Shown: positions 54,139-63,644, counted from the first letter of the stretch. The stretch is 64,000 nt of DNA from Acidobacteriaceae bacterium (GCA_019240405.1 JAFAYL010000061.1:1-64000), one strand, 5' to 3'. Translations and numbers: made by a program. The notes: generated by a model from the sequence alone, not told the origin.

Positions 54139-55677
54139 ATGCATCACCCCGATTTGCTAGGGACGCTTGGCGCGCTCCGCTCTAGCCGTTTTCTCGATCA
54201 GCTACAGCCGGAGCGAACGCTTAAAGAAGAGCTTCGCTCGAATCTCATCTGCAAATTAAACCGCACCGAGACTCTCTTTCCGGGAGTTATGGGATTCGAA
54301 GACACTGTTCTCCCGCAAATCGTGAATGCCATCTTATCGCGTCACAACTTCATTCTTTTGGGCTTGCGCGGGCAGGCCAAAACGCGCCTCGCGCGATTAC
54401 TTACGAATTTTCTGGACCCGCAAATGGCCTATATTGCGGGATGCGAGATTCGGGACCATCCGCTACGCCCAATCTGCAAACAATGCCGCGAGAAACTTGC
54501 CACGTTGGGCGACGATACCCCAATCGCCTGGATCTCTGCCCAGGAGCGTTATATCGAAAAATTAGCCACTCCCGACGTGACTATCGCCGACATGATTGGC
54601 GATATCGATCCAATCAAAGCTGCTCGCTCCGGACAAGATATTTCAAGTGAGCTGACCATCCATTACGGACTTCTCCCGCGCGCTAACCGGAGCCTCTTCG
54701 TCATCAACGAGCTTCCCGATCTGGCCGGCAAAGTTCAAGTCGGTCTCTTCAACATCATGCAAGAGGGCGACGTTCAGATCAAAGGCTATCCCGTCCGTCT
54801 TCCGCTCGATGTTCTATTGGTGTTCACGGCAAATCCGGAGGATTACACGGCGCGCGGAAAAATTATCACGCCCTTAAAGGACCGTATCGGAAGCGAAATC
54901 CGCACGCATTATCCCTTGACCATCGCGCACGGCATCGCTATCACCAAGCAAGAGGCCTGGACGCGCCGCCGCTCGCCGGTTCAAATGGAAGTACCCCCGT
55001 ACCTTCACGAAGTCATCGAGCAAGTCGCATTCCTGGCGCGCGAGGACAAGCGTGTAGACAAGAGATCAGGAGTTTCGCAGCGTTTGCCCATCAGCGTTCT
55101 CGAAAATGTGATCTCTAACGCCGAGCGGCGTGCTCTTAAAACGAAAGAAACCGAGGCCGTCCCGCGAATTCTCGATCTCTATGCAGCCCTACCTTCCATT
55201 ACTGGAAAGCTCGAGCTGGAATACGAAGGTGAGCTGAAAGGCGGAGATGCCATTGGCCGCGATCTCATCCGCAATGCAGTGGCAAAAGTTTATACCTCGT
55301 ACTTCGATGGCGTGAATCTGCGCCATCTCATTCAATGGTTCGAGCTGGGTGGCTCGATTCGTGTCGATGAGACAATGCCTGTTACCCAAATGCTCGAGCA
55401 GCTCGACCGCGTTCCGGATCTGTTCTCATTTACCCGCAAGCTAGGTGTCGATACAGATGAAAGCGACGCCATGCGAGCCTCGGCCGCCGAATTTATCCTC
55501 GAAGGCCTGTATGCTCACAAGCGCATCAGCCGCAACGAAGAACTTGAGTTCGTGGCTGGCGAGCGCCTGGTCCGTGAAGAACGTGTTCACGAGCGCGAAG
55601 ACACGCAACGGCGCGGCTTCGACCCTCGACGGGGCGGGAATGGACCTGGTGGAGGCGGCCGCCGGAACCTCAATTAA
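54139..55677 (+). CDS. MoxR/Mg-chelatase-type AAA+ ATPase
   Basis: A 512-residue AAA+ protein. Walker A reads GLRGQAKT (75-82), the GxxGxAKT form of the MoxR/chelatase-I clade; Walker B reads LFVINELPDL with Asn in place of the first Asp, and sensor 1 is LLVFTANPEDY. A small insertion with Cys102, Cys113 and Cys116 (CEIRDHPLRPICKQC) could bind zinc. The C-terminal 100 residues are charged with a Gly-rich tail. It is followed 21 bases later by a VWA protein, the standard MoxR-VWA pairing in which the ATPase remodels a target presented by the VWA partner. Confidence 0.88.
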   Translation: MHHPDLLGTLGALRSSRFLDQLQPERTLKEELRSNLICKLNRTETLFPGVMGFEDTVLPQIVNAILSRHNFILLGLRGQAKTRLARLLTNFLDPQMAYIAGCEIRDHPLRPICKQCREKLATLGDDTPIAWISAQERYIEKLATPDVTIADMIGDIDPIKAARSGQDISSELTIHYGLLPRANRSLFVINELPDLAGKVQVGLFNIMQEGDVQIKGYPVRLPLDVLLVFTANPEDYTARGKIITPLKDRIGSEIRTHYPLTIAHGIAITKQEAWTRRRSPVQMEVPPYLHEVIEQVAFLAREDKRVDKRSGVSQRLPISVLENVISNAERRALKTKETEAVPRILDLYAALPSITGKLELEYEGELKGGDAIGRDLIRNAVAKVYTSYFDGVNLRHLIQWFELGGSIRVDETMPVTQMLEQLDRVPDLFSFTRKLGVDTDESDAMRASAAEFILEGLYAHKRISRNEELEFVAGERLVREERVHEREDTQRRGFDPRRGGNGPGGGGRRNLN

Positions 55678-55698
55678 CTTGCACAGCAAAGCAGCCGC

Positions 55699-56937
55699 AT
55701 GAGACGGATCTCTTACTCACGCTTCAATGAAGAAGATTTAGGGATCGACGTCGACGATCTCGTTCGAGCGCTCGCCGACTACTTCCTCCAGAGCGGCTAT
55801 AGTGATCCGTATCTCCGCTTCTCGGAGATGAACCAACACACGCTCGAAGATCTCAAACGAGCGATTGAGCGCGCGCTTGAAAGCGGCGATCTCTTCGATT
55901 CCGAGCGCGCCCAACAGATACTCGAGCGGCTTCAACAGATGTCGGCCCAGCAACGCGATCAATTAATCGAGCGCCTCGTCAATAGGCTCGAACAGGCCGG
56001 ATATGTCGACGTAGAGGGTCCACCTCCGGAATCAGCTACTGCTCCCGGGTCGCAGGATGGCCCGGAGACCCGCTCGCACTTCGAAGTCACCGACAAGGCC
56101 ATCGACTTCCTCGGATTCAAGACCCTGAAAGATCTTCTTGGCTCGCTCGGTAAGTCGAGTTTCGGCGCGCATGATACCCGCGACCTCTCGACCGGCATCG
56201 ATTCGAGTGGCGCCCCGAAATGTTACGAATTCGGCGACACGCTCAATCTTGACGTGCCAACCACGTTATTTTCCGCACTGCAACGAGAGGGCCTGCGCCT
56301 TCCCTTGAAGCTGGAGTATTCGGATCTTCATGTACACCAATCCGAATATCAAAGCTCATGCGCTACGGTCCTAATGCTCGATTGCAGCCACAGCATGATC
56401 CTATATGGCGAAGATCGATTTACGCCCGCAAAAAAGGTCGCGCTCGCGCTCGCGCACTTGATCCGCACGCAATATCCCGGCGACTCGCTGCGATGTGTCC
56501 TTTTTCACGATTCGGCCGAAGAGCTGCGCATCTCCGAGCTGGCGCGCGTGCAAGTTGGTCCATACTACACGAATACTCGCGATGGCCTCATCCTTGCCCA
56601 AAGACTTCTGTCTCAAGAAAAGAAGGATATGAAGCAAATCGTCATGATCACTGACGGAAAGCCGTCCGCCCTTACACTTGAGGACGGTCGCATTTATAAG
56701 AACGCTTTTGGCCTCGACCCGCTCGTAATTAGTCAAACCTTGGAAGAAGTAGCTCGATGCAAAAAACAAGGCATTTTGATCAACACTTTCATGCTTGCCA
56801 GCGACTACGGTCTGGTGCAGTTCATTCAGAAAGTAACCCAGATGTGCCGCGGGAAAGCTTACTTTACCACGCCTTACACACTCGGCAATTACTTACTGAT
56901 GGACTACATGAACCGCAAAACAAGAACCATACACTAA
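55699..56937 (+). CDS. VWA-domain partner of AAA+ ATPase
   Basis: A 412-residue protein. The N-terminal part (1-120) is helical and charged ([20 protein letters not shown]); residues about 215-400 form a von Willebrand A domain with the MIDAS signature DCSHSM (DxSxS), a downstream TxD equivalent (ITDGKPS) and a C-terminal Rossmann-like end. VWA proteins of this class recruit or sense the substrate of a MoxR ATPase. The 3' end overlaps cdsA by 4 bases on the opposite strand. Confidence 0.88.
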   Translation: MRRISYSRFNEEDLGIDVDDLVRALADYFLQSGYSDPYLRFSEMNQHTLEDLKRAIERALESGDLFDSERAQQILERLQQMSAQQRDQLIERLVNRLEQAGYVDVEGPPPESATAPGSQDGPETRSHFEVTDKAIDFLGFKTLKDLLGSLGKSSFGAHDTRDLSTGIDSSGAPKCYEFGDTLNLDVPTTLFSALQREGLRLPLKLEYSDLHVHQSEYQSSCATVLMLDCSHSMILYGEDRFTPAKKVALALAHLIRTQYPGDSLRCVLFHDSAEELRISELARVQVGPYYTNTRDGLILAQRLLSQEKKDMKQIVMITDGKPSALTLEDGRIYKNAFGLDPLVISQTLEEVARCKKQGILINTFMLASDYGLVQFIQKVTQMCRGKAYFTTPYTLGNYLLMDYMNRKTRTIH

Positions 56938-57719
56938 CGAAGTAAGTACCCGCTTATAACTGAGAGCACATAGACCACAGGTAAACTAAAGAGACTGCTA
57001 TCAACCCGGTCTAACATTCCTCCATGGCCCGGTAATATTGCGCCGCTGTCCTTGATTCCTGCACCGCGCTTGACCGCAGATTCTGCCAGATCACCACATT
57101 GCCCGGCAATGTTTCCAGCAAGCGCGATACCGCCGACATGCCAGAACGGAATCTGCGGCATGAAATAGCCCATGTAAATAAGCCCGAACGCAACTGAACC
57201 AAATACAGAAGCTACGGCTCCCTCCCAGCTTTTGTTAGGACTTATCGTGGCCGCCAACCGGTGTTTTCCCAATCGCCGTCCAGTGTAGTACGCCAGAGTA
57301 TCACCAGCCCAATTTAAAGCCAGACCAAAAAATAGCCAGTGGACGCTCTCACTGCGCAGGAGCACTGCAAAGCGCCACGGCGCAAACGTGTAGAGCGCAC
57401 CAAAAAACGCTGCAGACACCGCTGGGAGTACGTTCCTCAGATCTCGATCCCGCAGTGCATTTGTCAAAGCTGCAGCGCTGAGAATCGTTAACCCGATCAC
57501 GGCTTCTTCGGGCCATAGCAAGATCAGAATACCCGCCGCGATTCCGAATAACCCAGGCCGCGGAATGTTGTGAGCGCCTACAAGTCCCGCGTACTCCCAG
57601 AAGCAAAGCAGACTCATGCAAACAGCAGCCACTAGGAACAGCCACTGAGGCGCAAAGAAAACCAGATATGTCGCGACTGCGATTAACCCCACCGCAGTTA
57701 GGGGGCGCTTCATGACCAA
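56934..57719 (-). CDS. cdsA: Phosphatidate cytidylyltransferase
   Basis: CdsA makes CDP-diacylglycerol from phosphatidate and CTP, the branch point of phospholipid synthesis. The 261 residues contain about 8 hydrophobic segments, and the signature near the C-terminus reads KDSGAILPGHGGMLDRVDS. It follows uppS at 24 bases, the usual order in bacteria, and ends the long leftward operon. Confidence 0.95.
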   Translation of the reverse strand: MVMKRPLTAVGLIAVATYLVFFAPQWLFLVAAVCMSLLCFWEYAGLVGAHNIPRPGLFGIAAGILILLWPEEAVIGLTILSAAALTNALRDRDLRNVLPAVSAAFFGALYTFAPWRFAVLLRSESVHWLFFGLALNWAGDTLAYYTGRRLGKHRLAATISPNKSWEGAVASVFGSVAFGLIYMGYFMPQIPFWHVGGIALAGNIAGQCGDLAESAVKRGAGIKDSGAILPGHGGMLDRVDSSLFSLPVVYVLSVISGYLLR

Positions 57720-57743
57720 AGGAGGGCAGGAAGGAGAATTCGG

Positions 57744-58589
57744 TTACGCGAGAGGCATTTCCACTTCCTCTTCTTCCATAAGAAGGGAAGATGCATCCAC
57801 TACCGGTGCCGCGCTACGTTCCACTCCCCCAAAACGACGCTCCCGGTTTTGATATTCGAGGATCGCTTCGAGAAGATCTGCGCGCGTAAAATCGGGCCAG
57901 AGCGTTTCTGTGATGTAAAGTTCCGCGTATGCGATCTGCCACAGCAGAAAATTGCTGATCCGCATTTCGCCCGAGGTCCGAATCAGTAAATCGGGGTCTC
58001 TGATCCCCGCCGTGTAAACGTGTTCTGAAATCGCGTCCTCGGTAATTTCAAGCGAATCCAACTTCCCTTCAAGCCTCGCGTTGTTAAGGATCGAGTTCAC
58101 CGCGTCCACTAACTCAGTGCGGCCACCATAATTGATCGCAAGATTCAAGCGCATCCCGCGATTCTGCGACGTTTTGCCTATTGCACGGCGCAGCTCGTCT
58201 TGAACTACACTCGGTAACGACTCCAAACGCCCAATAACCGCCAATTGAATGCCGTTCCGGATTAGATTCGGCAGTTCTCGGCACAGGTAGAATAGCAACA
58301 GACGCCACAACCCCTCCACCTCCTGACGAGGTCGCTTCCAGTTCTCAACCGAAAACGCATAGAGAGTTAACGTCTCCACTCCCAGTTGCGCGCACGTTTC
58401 CACCACCGTTCGTACTGGATCTACGCCCGCCTTGTGTCCCGCGAGCCGCGGAAAATTTCGCCTTCTCGCCCAGCGGCCGTTCCCGTCCATTATGATCGCT
58501 ATATGGCCAGGCAAACGGTTGGCCTCGAGTTGCATCGCAATTCCCCAATCGCGATCCCCGGGAGAGAGGGCGTCAAGCAGCTGCTTCAT
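57744..58589 (-). CDS. uppS: Isoprenyl transferase / undecaprenyl diphosphate synthase
   Basis: UppS extends farnesyl diphosphate with cis-isoprene units to C55, the lipid carrier of peptidoglycan and O-antigen. IAIIMDGNGRWARRR (catalytic Asp at about 36), LTLYAFSVENWKRP and RTSGEMRISNFLLWQIAY with ELYITETLWPDF are the family motifs. The 281 residues include a longer acidic C-terminal tail (SLLMEEEEVEMPLA) than usual. It begins 46 bases after the prepilin peptidase stop. Confidence 0.95.
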   Translation of the reverse strand: MKQLLDALSPGDRDWGIAMQLEANRLPGHIAIIMDGNGRWARRRNFPRLAGHKAGVDPVRTVVETCAQLGVETLTLYAFSVENWKRPRQEVEGLWRLLLFYLCRELPNLIRNGIQLAVIGRLESLPSVVQDELRRAIGKTSQNRGMRLNLAINYGGRTELVDAVNSILNNARLEGKLDSLEITEDAISEHVYTAGIRDPDLLIRTSGEMRISNFLLWQIAYAELYITETLWPDFTRADLLEAILEYQNRERRFGGVERSAAPVVDASSLLMEEEEVEMPLA

Positions 58590-58635
58590 AGTGTAAAGCT
58601 CTATAATACATCAAGGGAGCCGTTGAACCCGCCAA

Positions 58636-59439
58636 CTACAGCCTCTTGATCAAAGGCACGAGTGCCGCTCCTACGCAAAGAAAGCTTCCGAACGGCAGCT
58701 CGTAAGTCGACGCGTTTTTTCGCGCGAGCCAGATGTAAGCCAGCCCGACCACGGAACCGCTTAGCGTCCCAATCAACAGCGCCAATAATCCGTTTTCCGG
58801 TCCGAGAAACACTCCTATAAGAGCTAGCAATTTCACGTCTCCCAGTCCCAGCCCTTCGCGTTTGCGCACGCGAGCGTATATGGCGCCAAGCAGCCAGATC
58901 GGTCCAGCTAGCACGATCGCCCCCAAACCAGCATTGAACAGCGATTGCCAAAGCATTCTCGACCCGGGCAAGACAATTTCGTTAAGTTGTCCCGGTGTTC
59001 GAATGAATACAGCAAAAACCAATCCAGCTAAGAGGCCGCCCAGCGTCAATTCATCCGGCAGAATGCGGTCCTCTAGGTCTGTCCAAAGCAACGCGACAAC
59101 CAAACCCTCGAAAAACGCCCATTTCAACGCCCGCGCATCCCAACGATATTCAAGAGCGATCAACCCGAACATGATCGCCATCGTCAATTCAACAATGGGA
59201 TACCGAAGCGCGATGCGCTCGCCGCAATATCTGCAACGCCCTTTAAGAAACGCATAACTTAGCAGCGGCACGTTATCAAACCACCGAATACTCGCCGCGC
59301 ATCCAGGGCAAAAAGACCGAGGCGCCACTACCGACAAATCGCGGGGAACCCGGTAAATGCACACATTCAAGAAGCTGCCGAACAGCACGCCAAGAATGAC
59401 TGCCGCTGAAATGTACAGCGCCTCCAAGTCAGGCAGCAA
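58636..59439 (-). CDS. Prepilin peptidase / N-methyltransferase (PilD-type)
   Basis: An A24 aspartic protease that trims and methylates type IV pilin-like precursors. The N-terminal domain has the paired cysteines (CPGC and CRYC) for zinc and the methyltransferase part; the catalytic Asp residues are in TDLEDRILPDELTLGG and GLGLGDVKLLAL. TTG at 59437-59439 is preferred since GAGGG lies just upstream and the longer open frame would lie wholly in the upstream glycosyltransferase gene; TTG at 59427 is an alternative. It overlaps the end of that gene. It could process the Flp pilin at 5.8 kb or other pseudopilins. Confidence 0.85.
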   Translation of the reverse strand: MLPDLEALYISAAVILGVLFGSFLNVCIYRVPRDLSVVAPRSFCPGCAASIRWFDNVPLLSYAFLKGRCRYCGERIALRYPIVELTMAIMFGLIALEYRWDARALKWAFFEGLVVALLWTDLEDRILPDELTLGGLLAGLVFAVFIRTPGQLNEIVLPGSRMLWQSLFNAGLGAIVLAGPIWLLGAIYARVRKREGLGLGDVKLLALIGVFLGPENGLLALLIGTLSGSVVGLAYIWLARKNASTYELPFGSFLCVGAALVPLIKRL

Positions 59440-60334
59440 GCGCCCTCTCGTAAGACAGCAGTGTTCGCGCGACGAGATGATCCTGTGTGAAGCGTTCCCG
59501 AACGCGGTTTCTGCCTCCCACAATCAATTTGTGTGCCAGCCCTGGTTGCTCCACTACTCTCCTCATGGCGCCCGCAATCTCATGCGGATCGTTCGTCACA
59601 AATGTTCCCGAGACTCCATCCTCGAACACTTCGTTGAGACCCTCAATGCGGCTTGCGATCACCGGAACGCCTACGTTCATCGCAATCAACGCCGCCGATC
59701 CCAATCCTTCCGATCGCGTGATGTAAATAAACATTGATGCTTGCCGGAGATCACCCGACAGATTATCCGAAAAGACAACTCTCAGCCCAGCTAGACGCGC
59801 TGCCTCTTCGATCAAGTCGCGGCCCTTCTGCGGATCGTACGATGCTATTGCCACAGCCGGATGCTCCGAGTTCCACGCTGCGACATCTTCTATAACTTCT
59901 ACTCCGTCGTACACGACGTCGATCTTTGCCTCGCTCACACCCACAGTTCGCAACTGCATCGCTACGAAATTCGAGACAGCCAGAAATCTCGCCGCGCGCT
60001 CATATTTCCAAGTGGAGACCAGGGACCGCCCGACCGGGAACGCCACTCTGCGCGAAACAACAAATCTGCCGCGCGAAGCTATCGCCGCAATCGCATGCGC
60101 TCTTGCGTCGTGTGCATGAACTATATCCGCTTCAACGCTCCTCTGCCAGAGCTCAGATGGCCCAGCGGTGCGCACCGTGAAGCCTGCATTAGTGGCGGCG
60201 ATCGATAATGGCCCCTTCTTCCGGGCCAGCAGAATTGACTCATGCCCCCGCTCTCGCAAGCCCTTCAGCAACAGAAGCACCTGATACTGCCCGCCGCGCA
60301 TCTCCCTTCCAGTGTCAACGTGCAAAATGCGCAA
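59429..60334 (-). CDS. Glycosyltransferase family 4
   Basis: A 301-residue GT-B transferase. The acceptor domain starts MRILHVDTGREMRGGQYQVL; the nucleotide-sugar domain contains SMFIYITRSEGLGSAALIAM (the E-x7-E motif reads EGLGSAALIAMN here) and VPVIASRIEGLNEVFEDG. Probably adds a sugar to LPS or another envelope glycan, in the same operon as a GT2 and UppS. It follows the GT2 gene by 2 bases. Confidence 0.88.
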   Translation of the reverse strand: MRILHVDTGREMRGGQYQVLLLLKGLRERGHESILLARKKGPLSIAATNAGFTVRTAGPSELWQRSVEADIVHAHDARAHAIAAIASRGRFVVSRRVAFPVGRSLVSTWKYERAARFLAVSNFVAMQLRTVGVSEAKIDVVYDGVEVIEDVAAWNSEHPAVAIASYDPQKGRDLIEEAARLAGLRVVFSDNLSGDLRQASMFIYITRSEGLGSAALIAMNVGVPVIASRIEGLNEVFEDGVSGTFVTNDPHEIAGAMRRVVEQPGLAHKLIVGGRNRVRERFTQDHLVARTLLSYERALAA

Positions 60335-60336
60335 GC

Positions 60337-61095
60337 TTATGATTTTCGGCCGGGGCTCATCAGCCGAGCTTTTGAATATTTCACGAAATTATAGAATGCA
60401 CCCATGTAAGCAATCGTTAGCCCTTCAGCGCCGTCCAAAAAGCCAAGCTTTAAGAAGTAAGTCTTCAGAAACGTCCAAGGCGGATCAACAAGCAATCTGC
60501 CTAAGCTCACCGCCTCGCCCCGGGAGACCATCTCTTGTGCGCCGAGCGTGGTGTACCGATCCATGGTCCGCACGTGCTCGGATAATGAGTTGCACGTAAA
60601 GTGAAGGAGATTCGATTTCAAATGTCCTATCGGCCCCTCTACCTTTACCGACTCATGTACAAATTCACCCACCCACTTCGCTTTTCGCCGGTCAAATAAC
60701 CTGACCTTTCGATCGGGATACCAACCACTGTGCAAAATCCAGCGCCCGAGATATTGAGCCAATCGCGGCATAGTATAGCCATCAAACTTTGGGCCGCTCT
60801 TTTTGATTTGCCAGATTTCCGCTTCCAGAGCCTCACTTAGGCTCTCGTCGGCATCCAGCGACAACACCCAATCGTGAGTCGCCAATTGCGCTGCAATGTT
60901 TTTCTGAGCGGCAAATCCATGCCACGAAGCTTCCTCCACGCGCGCTCCGAGTTTTGCCGCGACCTCGACGGTCCGATCGTTAGAACCGCTGTCTAGTACC
61001 AGAATCTCATCGCAGCAGCGCAAGCTCTCTATTACCCGGGCGATATTCCGCTCTTCATTGAACGTGATGATGGCCGCAGAAATTTTTATCTGCAT
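60337..61095 (-). CDS. Glycosyltransferase family 2 (WaaE/KdtX-like)
   Basis: A 252-residue GT-A transferase like those adding glucose to the LPS inner core. ISAAIITFNEERNIARVIES, then ILVLDSGSNDRT and the metal-binding DxD in VLSLDADESLS are intact, with a late RLFDRRKAKWVGEFVHES. It is one of two glycosyltransferases in the operon and starts 6 bases after the M50 protease stop. Confidence 0.9.
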   Translation of the reverse strand: MQIKISAAIITFNEERNIARVIESLRCCDEILVLDSGSNDRTVEVAAKLGARVEEASWHGFAAQKNIAAQLATHDWVLSLDADESLSEALEAEIWQIKKSGPKFDGYTMPRLAQYLGRWILHSGWYPDRKVRLFDRRKAKWVGEFVHESVKVEGPIGHLKSNLLHFTCNSLSEHVRTMDRYTTLGAQEMVSRGEAVSLGRLLVDPPWTFLKTYFLKLGFLDGAEGLTIAYMGAFYNFVKYSKARLMSPGRKS

Positions 61096-61101
61096 GCCGT
61101 C

Positions 61102-62097
61102 CTATTTGGTGTACACCGGCACAATGCATATCGAAAACAGAAATAACAGCAGAGCCACTACGCTGACGGCCGCGCGATAGCCGTCCAACCGTGTTTCGTC
61201 ATAGACCAGTGGATGTCGCCTGCCAAAAAGAAAAATCACTGCGGCTAAAACATACCACGGCCAGTACCAATACCCCAACGCCACCAAGACCACCGGCAAT
61301 GCGGTTGACACGCGCCGGTGAGCCTTCGCCCCAAACACTGCGTACAAGATGTGGCCGCCATCCAATTGACCTATCGGCAAGAGGTTTATCGCCGTTGCGA
61401 GCAACCCCGCCCATGCCGCGAGCGCGACGGGGTGAAGCAGAATATTGGCATGTGAGACGCCCGGAAATCGCTCTGCCTCGAGAGCCTGTAAAAGTAACGG
61501 CGCCTCAAATACAAACGGACCGTGCGCCCCTGCCCCGGGTGTTACCCGCGAGAGCCGAACGCCAATGAACAAAAACGGCAACAACATGACGAATCCGGCA
61601 AGCGGCCCCGATACGCCGATATCGAACAAGCTTCGCCGCTTGCAAATCGGCGATTGAATCCTGATAAATGCGCCGAGCGTCCCAAAGAGCGTCGGTGAGG
61701 GCATGAAGTAAGGCAAACTCGCTCTCACCCGCCAGCGCTGGCAAGCGAAGTAATGTCCAAACTCATGCGCCAGCAGTATTAACAATAAAGGCAGCGAGAA
61801 GTTCAATCCGCTGAGCACGCTTAAGTCGCCGTGCGCGAGCCGTGCGTATCCATTGACCAGCAATTCCACATCGAGCGGGCGATTTTCCCGGAAACTCTCT
61901 ACTTCTGCAAACCCAAACACCGTGGTCGTCATTCCGGTCAGGACAAAAAGCAACACATGAACCCACGTTTTCCGAGGCAGTCCGACCCGCCGCACGCTCC
62001 GCTCAAGCTTGTCGAGCGTCAGAGGTGGTAATGGCGTGCTTTCGTGAGATTCTGACGATTCGTTGGCGATTCGCCCCGTTAAGCCCGGATCAGACAC
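61102..62097 (-). CDS. Site-2 protease family (M50) membrane protease
   Basis: A 331-residue zinc membrane protease. The HExxH motif is LLAHEFGHYFACQR and the distal metal Asp is in LLPIGQLDGGHILY, with about 7 hydrophobic segments. No PDZ or CBS domain is present. Members cut transmembrane regulators or act in sporulation-like signalling; the substrate is unknown. It lies directly after HU and before two glycosyltransferases. Confidence 0.9.
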   Translation of the reverse strand: MSDPGLTGRIANESSESHESTPLPPLTLDKLERSVRRVGLPRKTWVHVLLFVLTGMTTTVFGFAEVESFRENRPLDVELLVNGYARLAHGDLSVLSGLNFSLPLLLILLAHEFGHYFACQRWRVRASLPYFMPSPTLFGTLGAFIRIQSPICKRRSLFDIGVSGPLAGFVMLLPFLFIGVRLSRVTPGAGAHGPFVFEAPLLLQALEAERFPGVSHANILLHPVALAAWAGLLATAINLLPIGQLDGGHILYAVFGAKAHRRVSTALPVVLVALGYWYWPWYVLAAVIFLFGRRHPLVYDETRLDGYRAAVSVVALLLFLFSICIVPVYTK

Positions 62098-62102
62098 TTC
62101 GC

Positions 62103-62372
62103 CTATTGCAGCGTCTGCAGTTCCTTCCCGGGTTTAAATCGAACCGCCTTACCGGGCGGGATTGCTACCTCGGCTCCAGTTCTCGGATTTCTTCCGATCC
62201 CAGTCTTGCGAGGCCGAACGTTAAAAATTCCAAAACCACGCAGTTCAATCCGGTCTCCCTCACTCAACGCCTTTTTCATCGTTTCAAAAACCGTTTCGAC
62301 AGCCATCTCGGCCTTCGTCTTGGTTATCCCTGTTCGGTTAACGACCTCATTGATGATATCCAGCTTGATCAA
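62103..62372 (-). CDS. HU/IHF-family DNA-binding protein
   Basis: An 89-residue nucleoid protein. KLDIINEVVNRTGITKTKAE starts the helical dimerisation body and GIGRNPRTGAEVAIP contains the arm proline that intercalates in bent DNA. It may be HU or an IHF subunit; length and sequence do not separate the two. It is the first gene of the long leftward operon to cdsA, with a good promoter upstream. Confidence 0.93.
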   Translation of the reverse strand: MIKLDIINEVVNRTGITKTKAEMAVETVFETMKKALSEGDRIELRGFGIFNVRPRKTGIGRNPRTGAEVAIPPGKAVRFKPGKELQTLQ

Positions 62373-62446
62373 GGAACCTCCGGAACTATCCTCTCGCGCT
62401 AACTACATAAACATTATGCCGCCTCGTCCACAGCATTGCTGCAAGC

Positions 62447-62476
62447 ATAATAAAAATCAGCTTACAGTGCTGTCAA
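62447..62476 (-). promoter_or_regulatory. Sigma-70-type promoter for the HU operon
   Basis: On the minus strand, TTGACA (62476-62471) and TATTAT (62452-62447) are separated by 18 bases. This is the best consensus promoter seen in the window. Transcription would begin near 62440, giving a leader of about 68 bases before the HU start codon. Strong expression of a nucleoid protein fits. Confidence 0.65.
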
Positions 62477-62520
62477 CCGACTCGCGATGTGCAGGCGGGC
62501 GTACGCATTTTTTTCAGGAT

Positions 62521-62565
62521 GGGGTAAGCCCCTCGTTAATTCTTACCTGAGTAAGGGTATACCCT
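62521..62565. promoter_or_regulatory. Cluster of palindromes before the response regulator gene
   Basis: Three short symmetric elements lie in tandem: GGGG-TAAG-CCCC (62521-62532), CTTAC-CTGA-GTAAG (62542-62555) and the perfect 12-base palindrome AGGGTATACCCT (62554-62565). They end about 80 bases before the ATG at 62646. They could be regulator sites or form RNA structure in the leader. Confidence 0.4.
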
Positions 62566-62645
62566 AAGATTCAACTCTCTCCTGCAACAAGTACTTATAG
62601 TTTGGCCGTCAAGTTGCAACCTCTTTCCTTAGAGAGCAGTCGCCG

Positions 62646-63083
62646 ATGGATTCATTACGAATTCTCTTGGTCGAGGACAGTCCTAGTGACGTCCGCCTGA
62701 TTCGAGAAGCGATGAAAAAAACTCCGATCCCGCTGGAGATCCGCGTCGCTCGCGACGGCGTTGAAGCGATGGACTATCTTCACCAAGCCCAGGCGGGCCT
62801 CGTCCACTGCCCGGACATCATCCTGCTCGACCTCAATCTTCCCAAGAAGAACGGGCGTGAAGTACTAGCTGAAGTCAAAGCCGAACCCAAGCTGAAGCAA
62901 ATTCCCGTTCTCGTGATGACCAGCTCAAAAGCCGATGAGGATGTTCTTGCGGCATACAGCTTGAATGCGAACTGTTATATCGCCAAGCCGGGTGATCTCC
63001 AGGAATACGAGAATGTAGTGCGCGCCATCGAAGACTTCTGGTTCATGACCGCCACGCTTCCGCATCAATTCGCCGCGGCTTAA
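62646..63083 (+). CDS. Rcp1-like single-domain response regulator
   Basis: A 145-residue CheY-like receiver of the Rcp1 subgroup that pairs with phytochrome-type kinases. The acidic pair Glu10-Asp11, the phospho-acceptor Asp62 (ILLDLNLPKKNG), the Thr/Ser in VLVMTSSKADED and the Lys in CYIAKPGDLQEY are all in place. There is no output domain, and no kinase gene adjacent. It is monocistronic and convergent with tpx. Confidence 0.93.
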   Translation: MDSLRILLVEDSPSDVRLIREAMKKTPIPLEIRVARDGVEAMDYLHQAQAGLVHCPDIILLDLNLPKKNGREVLAEVKAEPKLKQIPVLVMTSSKADEDVLAAYSLNANCYIAKPGDLQEYENVVRAIEDFWFMTATLPHQFAAA

Positions 63084-63095
63084 AATGCAACAATT

Positions 63096-63644
63096 CTAGC
63101 GAGCGGCTGAGTTTGCGTTCTGCTCTACCGCAGTTCTTGCCGCTGTCAATGCCGCCTCATAATTCGGGTGATCACCCACTTCCTTAACGTACTCGACATG
63201 GCGAAGCCGGTTCTCGCCATCCAAAACAAAGATCGCCCTGCTTTCGATGCGCAGATCGGGGATGAGCGTCCCATAATGTTCCCCGAAGGATCCGCTTCTA
63301 TGGTCAGAAAGCATTCCCACCCGGCTTATTCCAAAATTTCCACACCAGCGTTTTTGGGCGAAGGGAAGATCCATGCTGACCGTGTAAATCTGCACGTCTT
63401 TCAGCTTCGCCGCCTCGTCTTCAAAACGCTTCGTCTGAGCGTCACATACCGGCGTATCGAGGGAAGGAACTACGCTGAATATGCGAACACTATTACCCGT
63501 TTTCGCCAGGTCGACTTTCTGCAGCGAATCATCCACGACTTCAAAATCGGGCGCCGGGTCCCCAACGTGCAATTCAGGACCTGCTAGTGCAAGGGGGTTG
63601 CCTCTCAACGTTGTTTCGCGAACTGCTTCATTCGTTTCTGCCAT
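63096..63644 (-). CDS. tpx: Thiol peroxidase (atypical 2-Cys peroxiredoxin)
   Basis: Tpx reduces peroxides using thioredoxin. The ATG at 63642-63644 matches family length (182 residues) and leaves out an upstream extension. Motifs: RGNPLALAGPELHVGDPAPD, the peroxidatic Cys in VPSLDTPVCDAQTKRFEDEA, the resolving Cys in RWCGNFGI and the active-site Arg region. Cytoplasmic or periplasmic location is unclear, but no signal peptide is seen. Confidence 0.92.
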   Translation of the reverse strand: MAETNEAVRETTLRGNPLALAGPELHVGDPAPDFEVVDDSLQKVDLAKTGNSVRIFSVVPSLDTPVCDAQTKRFEDEAAKLKDVQIYTVSMDLPFAQKRWCGNFGISRVGMLSDHRSGSFGEHYGTLIPDLRIESRAIFVLDGENRLRHVEYVKEVGDHPNYEAALTAARTAVEQNANSAAR

